From the NCBI GenBank assembly GCA_027056825.1, contig JALUJS010000543.1, forward strand, positions 1 to 7,460: a DNA stretch of 7,460 nucleotides. Reading direction: 5' to 3'. Below the pieces are notes generated by a model that ran no database searches, had not been told where the DNA came from, and saw nothing but the letters and a program-made list of their open reading frames with translations. Shown here piece by piece: positions 1-6,547 of this stretch. This stretch comes from Candidatus Krumholzibacteriia bacterium. Its GTDB lineage: Bacteria > Krumholzibacteriota > Krumholzibacteriia > LZORAL124-64-63. Position 1 is the first letter of the stretch; each line of letters starts with the position of its first letter. The translations under genes were made by a program, and so were the position numbers.

Positions 1-141
1 CGCGTCATACGGCTGGCCCGGGAAGCGGGGAGTTTCGACGGCCGCTGGGACAGCCGGGTGATCCACATGCCCCTGGGCGTGCGGGCCAGGGTCCTGAAAG
101 CTGCCGTGGGCGTGTTGCGCGCGGACAAGGAGAACGCCTAG
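1..141 (+). CDS. C-terminal fragment of an unidentified protein
   Basis: An open frame runs from the first base of the window (frame 1) to a TAG at 139-141 and gives 46 residues that begin RVIRLAREAG and end LRADKENA. The frame has no internal stop, and its codons favour G or C in third position like the neighbouring genes, so it is probably the end of a real gene that starts outside the window. The fragment is basic and looks helical (ARVLKAAVGVLRAD). I see no motif that identifies a family and do not assign a function. It converges on the transporter gene with only 25 bases between the two stop codons. Confidence 0.6.
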   Translation, partial: RVIRLAREAGSFDGRWDSRVIHMPLGVRARVLKAAVGVLRADKENA

Positions 142-166
142 CCCGCTGTGGCCGGGGAGAAATATC

Positions 167-1615
167 CTACTGACCGATCAGCACCGGCATCCCCATCCAC
201 GGCCAGATCTTCCACACGAACACCCCGAGCACCACCAGCAGCATCACGCTCGGCGGGATGCCCCACAGGAAGAACTCCCGCGTGCGGAACTGACCGCTCT
301 CGAAGGCGATGGCGTTGGGGGCCGCGCCCACCAGCAGCATGAACGGCATGCCCGCGGCGGCCAGGGCGGCGAACATCACGATCTCCGGTTCCACGCCGAT
401 GAACGGGGCCATGACCAGGGCCACCGGCAGGGTGATGGCGATTGCGGCCACGTTCATGATGAAGTTCGTCATCACCAGCACGAAGAACGCGATCCCCATG
501 ATGAACACCAGCCAGGGCGCCTGGCGGAACCAGCCCAGCCAACCGATGGCCAGCCACTCCGCGGCGCCGGTCTGCCACAGGCAGAACCCGATGCTCATGG
601 CCCCGCCGAACAGCAGGACGATGTTCCAGGGCACCGCCTCCAGATCCTTCAGGCCGAGGATGTCCAGCAGGAAGAAGAGCATCACCGCCGTGAGGATGAT
701 GGCGCTTTTGTTCACATGGCCCAGCGCCGGCACGAAGGCCCGCAGGCTCAGGGCCACCACCACGGCCAGGGCGATGACCAGGGTGGCCATCTCCCGCTTG
801 GTGACCCGTCCCAGTTGACCGGACAGGCCGCGGGCCTTCTCGCGCAGGCCGGGCAGGCGTTGCCGCTCGGGCGGGAAAACCACGCACACGTAGGCCCACA
901 GCAGGACCACCATCAGGGCGCCCAGCGGGAGCATGAAGAAGGAAAGTTCGAAGAAGGAGATCTCCTGGCCGGTCAGCTCCTTGAAGAACCCGATGGCCAC
1001 CGCGCCGCGGGCGGCGCCCAGCAGGGTGATGATGCTGCCCGCCCCGGCGGTCCACGCCATGCCGATGAACAGCCCCTTGCCGAATACCGTACGGTGCCCG
1101 TTGGGCTCGTAGAGGTTGTGCACGATCAGCAGCAGGGGAAACAGGGCCGCGGCCACGGCGGTGTGGGCCATGAAGAGGGTCAGAAAGGCGGTCAGCGCGA
1201 AGGTGCCCAGGTAGATCAGCCGCGTGTCCTCGGAGATGTGGGACAACACGTAGAACGCCAGGCGGCGGGTCAGGCCGGTCTTGACGAAGGCCGCGCCGAT
1301 CAGCAGGGAGCCGAAGATGAACCACACCGACGGATCCATGTAGTCTGTCAGGGCGGTGCGGGTATCGCGGATCAGCCACAGGGACTGGATCACCCCGATG
1401 CCGATGGCGGTGATGCCCACGGGGATGACTTCGAAGACCCACCAGATGCCCGCCAGCAGGAACAGGCCGAGGGCGGCCTTGCCCTCGTGGGTCAGCAGGA
1501 CGGGGTTGCCGTGGGGATCGCTGACGGCGGGAAAGTCGGGCGCCACGACGATGGCCGTGAAGATGGCAAGGCCGAACAGGAAGGGGATCAGGCGTTTGCG
1601 CGAACGGAAGATCAT
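167..1615 (-). CDS. DASS/SLC13-family anion (dicarboxylate/sulfate-type) transporter
   Basis: This 482-residue, strongly hydrophobic inner-membrane protein has about eleven or twelve predicted membrane segments. Its two-halves architecture matches the divalent anion:sodium symporter family (DASS, SLC13, ArsB/NhaD fold). Family marks include VWFIFGSLLIGAAF with KTGLTRR at about 97-118, WNIVLLFGGAMSIG at about 330-343, and AAPNAIAFESGQ at about 431-442, the conserved stretch near the second binding site. The usual paired SNT substrate/sodium motifs are altered: the first reads AHT (150-152) and the second MNV (387-389). Substrate therefore cannot be inferred; dicarboxylate, sulfate and other oxyanions are all possible, and coupling to sodium is not assured. 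The ATG at 1615 overlaps the upstream methyltransferase stop codon (ATGA), which points to one mRNA and coupled translation. The only SD-like stretch nearby is weak (GGGA). The gene ends in TAG at 167-169. Confidence 0.85.
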   Translation of the reverse strand: MIFRSRKRLIPFLFGLAIFTAIVVAPDFPAVSDPHGNPVLLTHEGKAALGLFLLAGIWWVFEVIPVGITAIGIGVIQSLWLIRDTRTALTDYMDPSVWFIFGSLLIGAAFVKTGLTRRLAFYVLSHISEDTRLIYLGTFALTAFLTLFMAHTAVAAALFPLLLIVHNLYEPNGHRTVFGKGLFIGMAWTAGAGSIITLLGAARGAVAIGFFKELTGQEISFFELSFFMLPLGALMVVLLWAYVCVVFPPERQRLPGLREKARGLSGQLGRVTKREMATLVIALAVVVALSLRAFVPALGHVNKSAIILTAVMLFFLLDILGLKDLEAVPWNIVLLFGGAMSIGFCLWQTGAAEWLAIGWLGWFRQAPWLVFIMGIAFFVLVMTNFIMNVAAIAITLPVALVMAPFIGVEPEIVMFAALAAAGMPFMLLVGAAPNAIAFESGQFRTREFFLWGIPPSVMLLVVLGVFVWKIWPWMGMPVLIGQ

Positions 1616-2571
1616 GCGGTCCCGTCGTCCCTTCCGGCGGCATGGCCGGTTGCGTCGGATGTGGCACAGCGGCGCGTCACCACCAGCGGGAACTCGAGCT
1701 GCGGGTCGATGCCGGTGATCGGATCACACCGCACCGGATCGACAAGCCCACAACCGGCGAGCATGGCGTCCAGGTCGGTGTCGCTCCAGCCCTGGTGGCA
1801 CTGGCAGTATTCCTGCAGGTTACCCGAATCGATCTCCAGAATCCAGTGCACATGGGATTCGGTGCGGACATCGGCATGCCAGGCGTATTCCTGAAGCCAC
1901 AAGTGGGGTTCGTCGCAGAAGGGGGAGGTCGGAACCAGTTCCCAGCTCGTGCCGCCCTCGGTGACGAAGTGTTCCAGGGGCTGATACTCAAGGACAAACA
2001 GGCCGCCCGGCCGCAGGCAGGCCGCCAGGGGGCCGATGATCTCCGGTGCGCGCGCGGCGGAGAAGCCGTGGAAGTCGCCGAACCACCACGTCACCGCGTC
2101 CGCCGGGCCGTACGCGCCGGTCACCCGTTCCGGCAGGTCAGCCGGCAGGTCCTCGAGATCGACCGCCAGGAAGCGGCAATCAAGGCCGGTGCCCTCGGCG
2201 ATGTCGCGGGCATGCTCCAGGGCGGCCGGGGCGATGTCCAGGCCCGTGGCCCGGTGCCCGCGGCGGGCCAGGTCGTGGCAGTAGAGACCGGGACCGCATC
2301 CGATGTCCAGGATGTGCAGGGGACCTGCGGCTCCGGCTCCGGTGGCCTGCAGGGTCTGCAGCAACCACTCCACGTGGGCGGAAACCACCTCCGGCCGGCG
2401 GGTGCCCCGGTCGGTGGTTGGGTCCAGGTGCACGCGCAGCATGCGGCGGCTGAAATCGGGATCGGACCAGGGGATGGGGGCCGGACCGGCCCAGGGTTGC
2501 ATAAGGCGCCGGGCCCGGTCGATGTGGCGCAGGGCCCGGGTGTGCTTGTTGGCGAACGGCGACAGTCGCAT
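1612..2571 (-). CDS. class I SAM-dependent methyltransferase, substrate unknown
   Basis: The 319-residue product has a Rossmann-type methyltransferase core. Motif I is ILDIGCGPGLY (87-97). It is followed by the acidic ribose-binding residue in TGLDIAPAALEHA (D112), a CRFLAVDLEDLP loop (about 132-143) and the post-core LRPGGLFVLEYQ segment (187-198). The N-terminal 85 residues include WSDPDFSRRMLRVHLD (35-50), a segment I associate with cytosolic class I methyltransferases of unknown substrate. The cysteine- and aromatic-rich C-terminal half (HVHWILEID, NLQEYCQCHQGWSD) probably forms the acceptor pocket. I chose the ATG at 2571-2569, preceded by GAGG with an 11-base spacer. The frame stays open up to 2715, but that 48-residue extension looks non-coding and falls in the repeat-rich intergenic region. 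The gene is coupled to the transporter by a 4-base overlap, so the substrate may relate to a transported anion; that link is inference. Confidence 0.85.
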   Translation of the reverse strand: MRLSPFANKHTRALRHIDRARRLMQPWAGPAPIPWSDPDFSRRMLRVHLDPTTDRGTRRPEVVSAHVEWLLQTLQATGAGAAGPLHILDIGCGPGLYCHDLARRGHRATGLDIAPAALEHARDIAEGTGLDCRFLAVDLEDLPADLPERVTGAYGPADAVTWWFGDFHGFSAARAPEIIGPLAACLRPGGLFVLEYQPLEHFVTEGGTSWELVPTSPFCDEPHLWLQEYAWHADVRTESHVHWILEIDSGNLQEYCQCHQGWSDTDLDAMLAGCGLVDPVRCDPITGIDPQLEFPLVVTRRCATSDATGHAAGRDDGTA

Positions 2572-2610
2572 GGTGGGTGACGCCTCGTGTTGACGTTTCC
2601 GGTTCCGGCG

Positions 2611-2787
2611 GGTTATCCCCAGGCCCGCGGAAGGAAGTGGGGCCCGCCCAGACGGCGCCAGGCGGGCGATTACGCCGGGATTATGCGGACAGGAGCCCGG
2701 GTTTTCCACCGTCAATCCCGGTTATCCCCAGGTTTTCCCGCATGGGACGCCGGTTACCCGGAGAGTTGTCCCCGGGTTGTCCACAGG
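2611..2787 (+). repeat. array of DnaA-box-like motifs, partly as 11-bp tandem units
   Basis: One 9-mer, TTGTCCACA (2777-2785), matches the DnaA box consensus TTWTNCACA except for a G at position 3, a form accepted by DnaA in high-GC bacteria. Near matches in the same orientation are TTATCCCCA (2613-2621 and 2722-2730), TTTTCCACC (2702-2710), TTTTCCCGC (2733-2741) and TTGTCCCCG (2766-2774). Two pairs are back-to-back 11-mers: GGTTATCCCCA/GGTTTTCCCGC (2720-2741) and GTTGTCCCCGG/GTTGTCCACAG (2765-2786). The 9-mers at 2722, 2733, 2766 and 2777 lie at offsets of 0, 11, 44 and 55 bases, so they would fall on nearly the same helix face. The location upstream of dnaB fits DnaA control of dnaB, DnaA titration, or part of an origin. 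Function is inferred, and the boxes other than the one at 2777 are degenerate. Confidence 0.5.
2680..2708 (-). promoter_or_regulatory. possible sigma70-type promoter for the methyltransferase-transporter unit
   Basis: Read on the - strand, TGGAAA (2708-2703) and CATAAT (2685-2680) are separated by 17 bases. They match TTGACA at four of six positions and TATAAT at five of six. Transcription would begin near 2673, leaving a leader of about 100 nt that contains the GCCCGCC/GGCGGGC inverted repeat. The -35 element overlaps the DnaA-box-like TTTTCCACC at 2702-2710, so a protein bound there could affect this promoter. This is a pattern match only. Confidence 0.3.
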
Positions 2788-2813
2788 ATTGTGAAACTGC
2801 GGGACCGCGGGAG

Positions 2814-2842
2814 TTGGGGAATCGGCCCGGACATGATAAATT
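2814..2842 (+). promoter_or_regulatory. possible promoter for dnaB
   Basis: TTGGGG (2814-2819) and TAAATT (2837-2842) are 17 bases apart and weakly resemble -35 and -10 hexamers (three and four matches of six). GATAAATT is the most AT-rich spot ahead of dnaB. Transcription would begin near 2849, leaving a short leader of about 30 nt. The match is poor, and the true promoter may use another sigma factor or lie elsewhere. Confidence 0.25.
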
Positions 2843-2860
2843 CAGGCTTCCCCTGAAGCC
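2841..2860 (+). promoter_or_regulatory. compact overlapping dyads just upstream of dnaB
   Basis: Two 6-bp inverted repeats overlap in 20 bases: TTCAGG (2841-2846) with CCTGAA (2852-2857), and GGCTTC (2845-2850) with GAAGCC (2855-2860). Both cannot form as RNA hairpins at once. The pair ends 8 bases before the AGAGGA ribosome binding site at 2869-2874. It could be an operator over the transcription start or a small alternative RNA fold; the sequence alone does not decide. Confidence 0.35.
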
Positions 2861-2880
2861 ATCATCCCAGAGGATATGCC

Positions 2881-4341
2881 TTGGAAATGAAGCCCCAGCA
2901 GCAATCGCCCTCCGCCGCCGCGGCCGCCGACGAGCGCCGCCAGCTGCACTCGGCCTTCGGCTACGACCGCTTGCCCAAGGACCGGCGCCCCCCGTTCAGC
3001 GAGGAGGCCGAGCAGGCCGTGCTGGGCGCGATCATGGTGGATCGCGAGGCCGTGGGCCTGGCGCGCGAGCGCATCACCCACACCGATTTCTACCGGCTGG
3101 AGCACCAGATCATCTTCCGGGCCATGTGCAGGCTGTACGAGAACGACCAGGCCGTCGACCCGATCACCGTGGCGGACATGCTGCAGAAGTCGGCCGAGGA
3201 CTTCCTGGACAAGAAACAGCTCCAGGCCTTGCGGGGGCGGGATCTGCTGGACCTGGTGGGAGGGATGGACTTCCTCATCGACCTGGCCGGCATGATGGGC
3301 ACCGCCGCCAACGTCTCCTTCCACGCGGGGATCGTGAAGGAGAAGGCGGTGCTGCGGCATTTGATCTCGGTCTCCACGGGCATCGCCAGCGAGGCCTACG
3401 AGGGGCGCGACGAGGCGGCCGCCATCCTGGACCGGGCCCAGGGCCGCATCTACGAGATCAGCGAGCAGTCCGAGTCCGAGGGTTTTTCCGGCGTCGAGCG
3501 CATCGTGCCCAACACCTTCAAGTCCATCGAGGAGGCCTTCCAGAACAACTCCGACGTGACGGGCCTGCCCACCGGCTTCGCCGAGCTGGACCGCAAGACC
3601 GGCGGGTTGCAGAAATCCGACCTGGTCATCCTGGCGGCGCGGCCGACCATGGGCAAGACCTCCCTGGCGCTGAACCTGGCCTACAACGTGGCCGTGGGCT
3701 CGGGCAAGTCCGTGGGCATCTTCAGCCTGGAGATGAGCCGCGAGCAGCTGGTCATGCGCATGCTCGGCAGCAGCGCGGGCTTCAACCTGCACAACCTGCG
3801 GCGCGGCAAGCTGCGGGCCGAGGACTGGCCGCGGCTGACCGCCGCCTGCGAACAGCTCTCCAAGGCGCCCATCTTCATCGACGACAACAGCGGCATCTCG
3901 GTGCTGGAGATGAAGGCCAAGGCGCGGCGCCTGAAGCAGCAGCACGGCCTGGACCTGATCATCATCGACTATCTGCAGCTGATGAGTTCACCCGGGCGCG
4001 TGGAAAACCGCCAGCAGGAGATCTCCAACATCAGCCGGAACCTCAAGGGCATGGCCAAGGACCTGGACGTGCCCGTGCTGGCCCTCAGCCAGCTGTCGCG
4101 GGGCGTGGAGGCGCGCACCGACCACCGGCCCATGCTCAGCGACCTGCGCGAGTCCGGCGCCATCGAACAGGACGCCGACCTGGTGATGTTCATCTTCCGG
4201 GAAGAGGTCTACAAGCCCGACGACGAGACGGTCAAGAACATGGCCACCATCATTATCGGGAAACAGCGCAACGGCCCCATCGGCTCCTTCGACCTGCACT
4301 TCCACAAGGAGTTCACGCGCTTCGCCGACCTGGCGCGTTAA
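2881..4341 (+). CDS. dnaB: replicative DNA helicase DnaB
   Basis: The 486-residue product is the hexameric 5'-3' replicative helicase loaded at origins, which unwinds the fork and recruits primase. The N-terminal collar domain (about 40-165) begins PFSEEAEQAVLGAIM and contains ITVADML and AANVSFHAGIVKEKAV. A linker helix follows, then the RecA-like domain from about 226 (TGLPTGFAELDRKTGGL). Walker A is ARPTMGKTS (253-261), FSLEMS lies at 281-286, Walker B is LIIIDYLQLM (359-368), ALSQLSRGVE is at 401-410 and DLRESGAIEQDAD at 421-433. GKQRNGP (460-466) carries the likely arginine-finger region. No intein interrupts these motifs. Relative to E. coli DnaB, I estimate about 16 extra residues near 104-119, before the LVGG segment. 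I chose TTG at 2881 because AGAGGA (2869-2874) lies 6 bases upstream. An in-frame ATG at 2887 would give a 12-base spacer and a protein two residues shorter. The TAA stop lies inside the downstream inverted repeat. Confidence 0.97.
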   Translation: MEMKPQQQSPSAAAAADERRQLHSAFGYDRLPKDRRPPFSEEAEQAVLGAIMVDREAVGLARERITHTDFYRLEHQIIFRAMCRLYENDQAVDPITVADMLQKSAEDFLDKKQLQALRGRDLLDLVGGMDFLIDLAGMMGTAANVSFHAGIVKEKAVLRHLISVSTGIASEAYEGRDEAAAILDRAQGRIYEISEQSESEGFSGVERIVPNTFKSIEEAFQNNSDVTGLPTGFAELDRKTGGLQKSDLVILAARPTMGKTSLALNLAYNVAVGSGKSVGIFSLEMSREQLVMRMLGSSAGFNLHNLRRGKLRAEDWPRLTAACEQLSKAPIFIDDNSGISVLEMKAKARRLKQQHGLDLIIIDYLQLMSSPGRVENRQQEISNISRNLKGMAKDLDVPVLALSQLSRGVEARTDHRPMLSDLRESGAIEQDADLVMFIFREEVYKPDDETVKNMATIIIGKQRNGPIGSFDLHFHKEFTRFADLAR

Positions 4342-4384
4342 CCCGGATTATTGAATCGCTACGCGATTCAATAATCCGGGTTAA
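4338..4384. terminator. perfect 22-bp inverted repeat between convergent dnaB and PiT genes
   Basis: The arms 4338-4359 and 4363-4384 are perfect reverse complements around the loop TAC. Each outer end is TTAA, next to CCCGG/CCGGG, and the centre of each arm is AT-rich (ATTATTGAAT). The dnaB stop TAA (4339-4341) lies in the left arm, and the PiT stop is 10 bases past the right arm. Position between two converging genes favours a bidirectional terminator. Neither side has a T-run after the stem, so it is not a textbook intrinsic terminator. It could also be a copy of a dispersed palindromic (REP-like) repeat, because its AT-rich core differs from the surrounding GC-rich DNA. Confidence 0.65.
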
Positions 4385-4393
4385 GGGCCGGGG

Positions 4394-5872
4394 CTATCTC
4401 CTGGTGTCGAACATGCGCAGCAGGAGCGAGAACTGGCCGTCCAGGAGCTTGTTCCGTTTCCGGCCGGCCGGCCCGTCGTCCCCCGGTCGCCAGTCCGGGG
4501 AGGCGGCTTCCAGGGCCCGTCGCAACTGCCACGACCGCTCGAAGCTCCGCCCGTCCAGCACCTCGAGGGCCTCGATCTGTCCCTGTGTCAATCCCATGTC
4601 ATGCCACGCCGAAGGATCGTGGGCCCGCATATCGACACGCCACGACCCGATCTCCGACAGTTCGAGAACGGTCCTGATATCCTCTGGGGACAGGCGGGTC
4701 ATGGCGGCGACCTGGCGCTGCATGTCGCGGGCGTTGTCGCGGGGGGCGAGCTCGTCGAGGTGCGGGTCGGAAACGCCCCTGCGGGCGAGTTCCTCGATCA
4801 CCGCCCGGTCCAGGCGGTAGGGGACCGGTGCGAAGACCTTCTGGGCGAAAACGTTGTCCATGAAAAACAGCAGCAGGAAGGACAGCACGCCCGCGAGCAG
4901 GGGGGTGGCGAGCCACCCGAGGGAGATCTCGCCCAGCACCTTGTAACGGATGCCGATGCCCTTGAAGAGGCTCAGGCCCACGATGGCGCCCACCACGGCC
5001 TGGCTGCTGCTGACCGGAACCAGGGGAAAGGTCGGTAGGCCGTGGCCGGCCAGGAAGATCTCCAGGCCCTCGGAGGCGAACAGGAAAAGGGTCAGGGAGT
5101 GAGCGGCCACGATCACCAGCGCGGGCACCGGCGAGATCTTCACGATACCGCCGCCTACGGTCTTCATCACCCGCTCCGAGTAGGTGAACACGCCCACGGC
5201 GATGGCGACGCCGCCGAGGAAGAAGAGCTGCTGCACGGCCGTGACCCGCAGCCACCCGAACAGGGTGAGGTCGTGGAAGGGGTTGTCCGGCACGAAGACG
5301 CCCATCACGTTGGCGATGTTGTTGGCCCCGAGGCTGTACGAGCCGAACGCGCCCATGAGCAGCAGGCCCCAGCGGGTGCCGAAGTCCAGCCGCAGGAGGT
5401 GGGGCTTGGAGACGCGCAGGGCCACGCGCACGAGGATGAAGAGCACCACCGCCATGGCGCCCGACAGCAGTGGGCAGGCCACCCAGGTGGTCACGATCTT
5501 GGTCAGGGAGGAGGAGTCGGTCAGGCTCGCGGAGTAGAAGTTCCACCCGATGATCGCCCCGACGATGGACTGGGAGGTGGACACCGGCAGCTTCAGCCGC
5601 GTCATCAGGAAGGTGGTCAGGGCCGAGGCGAGGGCCACGGTGAAGGAGCCGGCCAGAGCGTTGACCGACCCCAGCTTGCCCAGGGTGTGTGCGGCGCCGG
5701 CGCCGCTGATGGTGGCCCCCAGGATCACGCACACCGAGCAGACCGTCGCCGCGGTGCGGAACCTGATCATGCGCGTGCCCACGGCCGTGCCGAAGACGTT
5801 GGCCGCGTCGTTGGCGCCCAGGGACCAGCCCAGGAAGAGTCCGCTGCTGAGGAAGAAGAGGATCTCCACCAC
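4394..5872 (-). CDS. PiT-family inorganic phosphate transporter with long C-terminal tail
   Basis: The 492-residue protein is a low-affinity phosphate permease (PF01384), usually driven by protons or sodium and often moving metal-phosphate complexes across the inner membrane. Both inverted-repeat signatures are present: GANDAANVFGTAVGT (19-33) and GANNIANVMGVFV (182-194), together with PVSTSQSIVGAIIGW (96-110) and PVSSSQAVVGAIVGL (286-300). About ten membrane segments occupy residues 1-340. Residues about 341-492 form a soluble, charged tail (RLDRAVIEELARRGVSDP, LSPEDIRTVLELSEIGSW, GQIEALEVLDGRSFERSW) with no domain I recognise. E. coli PitA has a similar total length but no tail of this kind that I know of. 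The gene follows the DUF47 gene by 7 bases, as is typical for this pair. GTG codons at 5872 and 5869 compete as start. GAGGGG at 5876-5881 sits 3 and 6 bases before them, so 5869 has the better spacing. The region through the tail is one uninterrupted frame. Confidence 0.93.
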   Translation of the reverse strand: MVEILFFLSSGLFLGWSLGANDAANVFGTAVGTRMIRFRTAATVCSVCVILGATISGAGAAHTLGKLGSVNALAGSFTVALASALTTFLMTRLKLPVSTSQSIVGAIIGWNFYSASLTDSSSLTKIVTTWVACPLLSGAMAVVLFILVRVALRVSKPHLLRLDFGTRWGLLLMGAFGSYSLGANNIANVMGVFVPDNPFHDLTLFGWLRVTAVQQLFFLGGVAIAVGVFTYSERVMKTVGGGIVKISPVPALVIVAAHSLTLFLFASEGLEIFLAGHGLPTFPLVPVSSSQAVVGAIVGLSLFKGIGIRYKVLGEISLGWLATPLLAGVLSFLLLFFMDNVFAQKVFAPVPYRLDRAVIEELARRGVSDPHLDELAPRDNARDMQRQVAAMTRLSPEDIRTVLELSEIGSWRVDMRAHDPSAWHDMGLTQGQIEALEVLDGRSFERSWQLRRALEAASPDWRPGDDGPAGRKRNKLLDGQFSLLLRMFDTRR

Positions 5873-5879
5873 GAACCCC

Positions 5880-6521
5880 TCAGATCGTGCGCTTGATGGA
5901 GTAGATCGCCAGGCGGTCGGCGACCTCCTGGGCCTTGTCCGACACCTTCTCCACGTTCAGGGCGAAGTAGCGCAGGTGGATCTTGTGGGCCAGGTCCAGG
6001 CTGCCGGCGAAGACGGCGCGCTTGAGGGCGTCGCTGATCAGATCGGCCTCCTTCTCGAAGTGGTGCACCTTGTAGAGGTTGTCCTTGACCAGGTCGGCGT
6101 CCCGGAAGAAGGCGCGGGCGCATACGATCACCGCGTCCACGGCCGCCGCGCTGGCGTCGGTCAGCTTGGCGAACTCCGCGTGGAACTCGGCGGGGATCTC
6201 CGGTTGCTCCACCGAGAACTGGTAGAGGCTGGTCTTGGCGGTGTCGATGATGTTGTCGGTGTGCTCCAGCAGGCCCAGCACGTCCCCGCGGTGCTCGGGG
6301 ATCAGGGAATGCCGGTAGAGGTTGGCTTCGACGTCCTTGCTGATCTTGTCGGCCCTGTTCTCGAGCTTGTCGATCTTGGCGATGGCGGCCTCGAAGTCCG
6401 TCACGTCGCCCTGGAGATAGGACTTCACGCCGGCCTGGTACACCAGGCCGCCCTCGCCCACGGTGTCGAGGAACTCGTCGATCTGGGCTTCCATGACGCG
6501 GCTTGACTTGAACAGGGGCAT
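5880..6521 (-). CDS. DUF47 / PhoU-like partner of the PiT transporter
   Basis: The 213-residue, all-helical cytoplasmic protein belongs to the PhoU-related DUF47 family (PF01865, TIGR00153), and its length is typical. Recognisable segments are MPLFKSSRVMEAQIDEFLD at the N-terminus, a DKLENRADKISKDVEANLYR stretch (51-70), EHRGDVLGLLEHTDNIIDTAK (76-96) and FEKEADLISDALKRAVF (155-171). The acidic E/DxxxD repeats match the metal-cluster-binding pattern of PhoU-type three-helix bundles. Family members sit beside PiT genes and are thought to control or assist low-affinity phosphate uptake. The ATG at 6521 has a strong GGAGGA (6529-6534) with a 7-base spacer. The TGA stop at 5880-5882 is 7 bases from the PiT start, and the CYTH gene stop is 26 bases upstream, which supports one operon. 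The frame stays open further upstream to 7016, but that part is an out-of-frame reading of the CYTH gene and not a fusion. Confidence 0.92.
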   Translation of the reverse strand: MPLFKSSRVMEAQIDEFLDTVGEGGLVYQAGVKSYLQGDVTDFEAAIAKIDKLENRADKISKDVEANLYRHSLIPEHRGDVLGLLEHTDNIIDTAKTSLYQFSVEQPEIPAEFHAEFAKLTDASAAAVDAVIVCARAFFRDADLVKDNLYKVHHFEKEADLISDALKRAVFAGSLDLAHKIHLRYFALNVEKVSDKAQEVADRLAIYSIKRTI

Positions 6522-6547
6522 GCCGGCTTCCTCCGGGTTGCGGTCCG

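Larger units (their letters stand above)
2572..2880. other. divergent intergenic region between methyltransferase and dnaB
   Basis: This 309-base spacer shows no convincing gene. Frames that cross it are proline/arginine-rich readings of GC-rich DNA. It holds, from left to right, a 13-bp direct repeat GGTTATCCCCAGG (2611-2623 and 2720-2732), a 7-bp inverted repeat GCCCGCC/GGCGGGC (2642-2648 and 2661-2667), a cluster of DnaA-box-like 9-mers on the + strand (2613-2785), and a compact dyad (2841-2860) just before the dnaB ribosome binding site. No long AT-rich stretch that would serve as a DNA unwinding element is present. Confidence 0.7.

Noticed and set aside
138..1667. A 509-residue - strand open frame over the transporter
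   Set aside because: It is low-complexity, histidine/arginine/proline-rich translation in the wrong frame. The transporter frame has membrane segments and family motifs.
2572..2715. A 48-residue N-terminal extension of the methyltransferase from an upstream start at 2715
   Set aside because: The added residues are proline/arginine-rich and lie in the repeat-rich intergenic DNA. The ATG at 2571 has an acceptable SD and begins where the protein becomes family-like.
2572..2880. Complete chromosomal origin of replication
   Set aside because: DnaA-like boxes are present, but there is no AT-rich unwinding region and no dnaA, dnaN or gidA neighbour, so only a DnaA-related regulatory role is offered.
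2577..4820. A 747-residue + strand open frame across dnaB
   Set aside because: It is a shadow of dnaB in another frame, rich in Gly, Arg, Pro and Ala as expected for out-of-frame high-GC DNA, and it runs through the terminator palindrome into antisense PiT.
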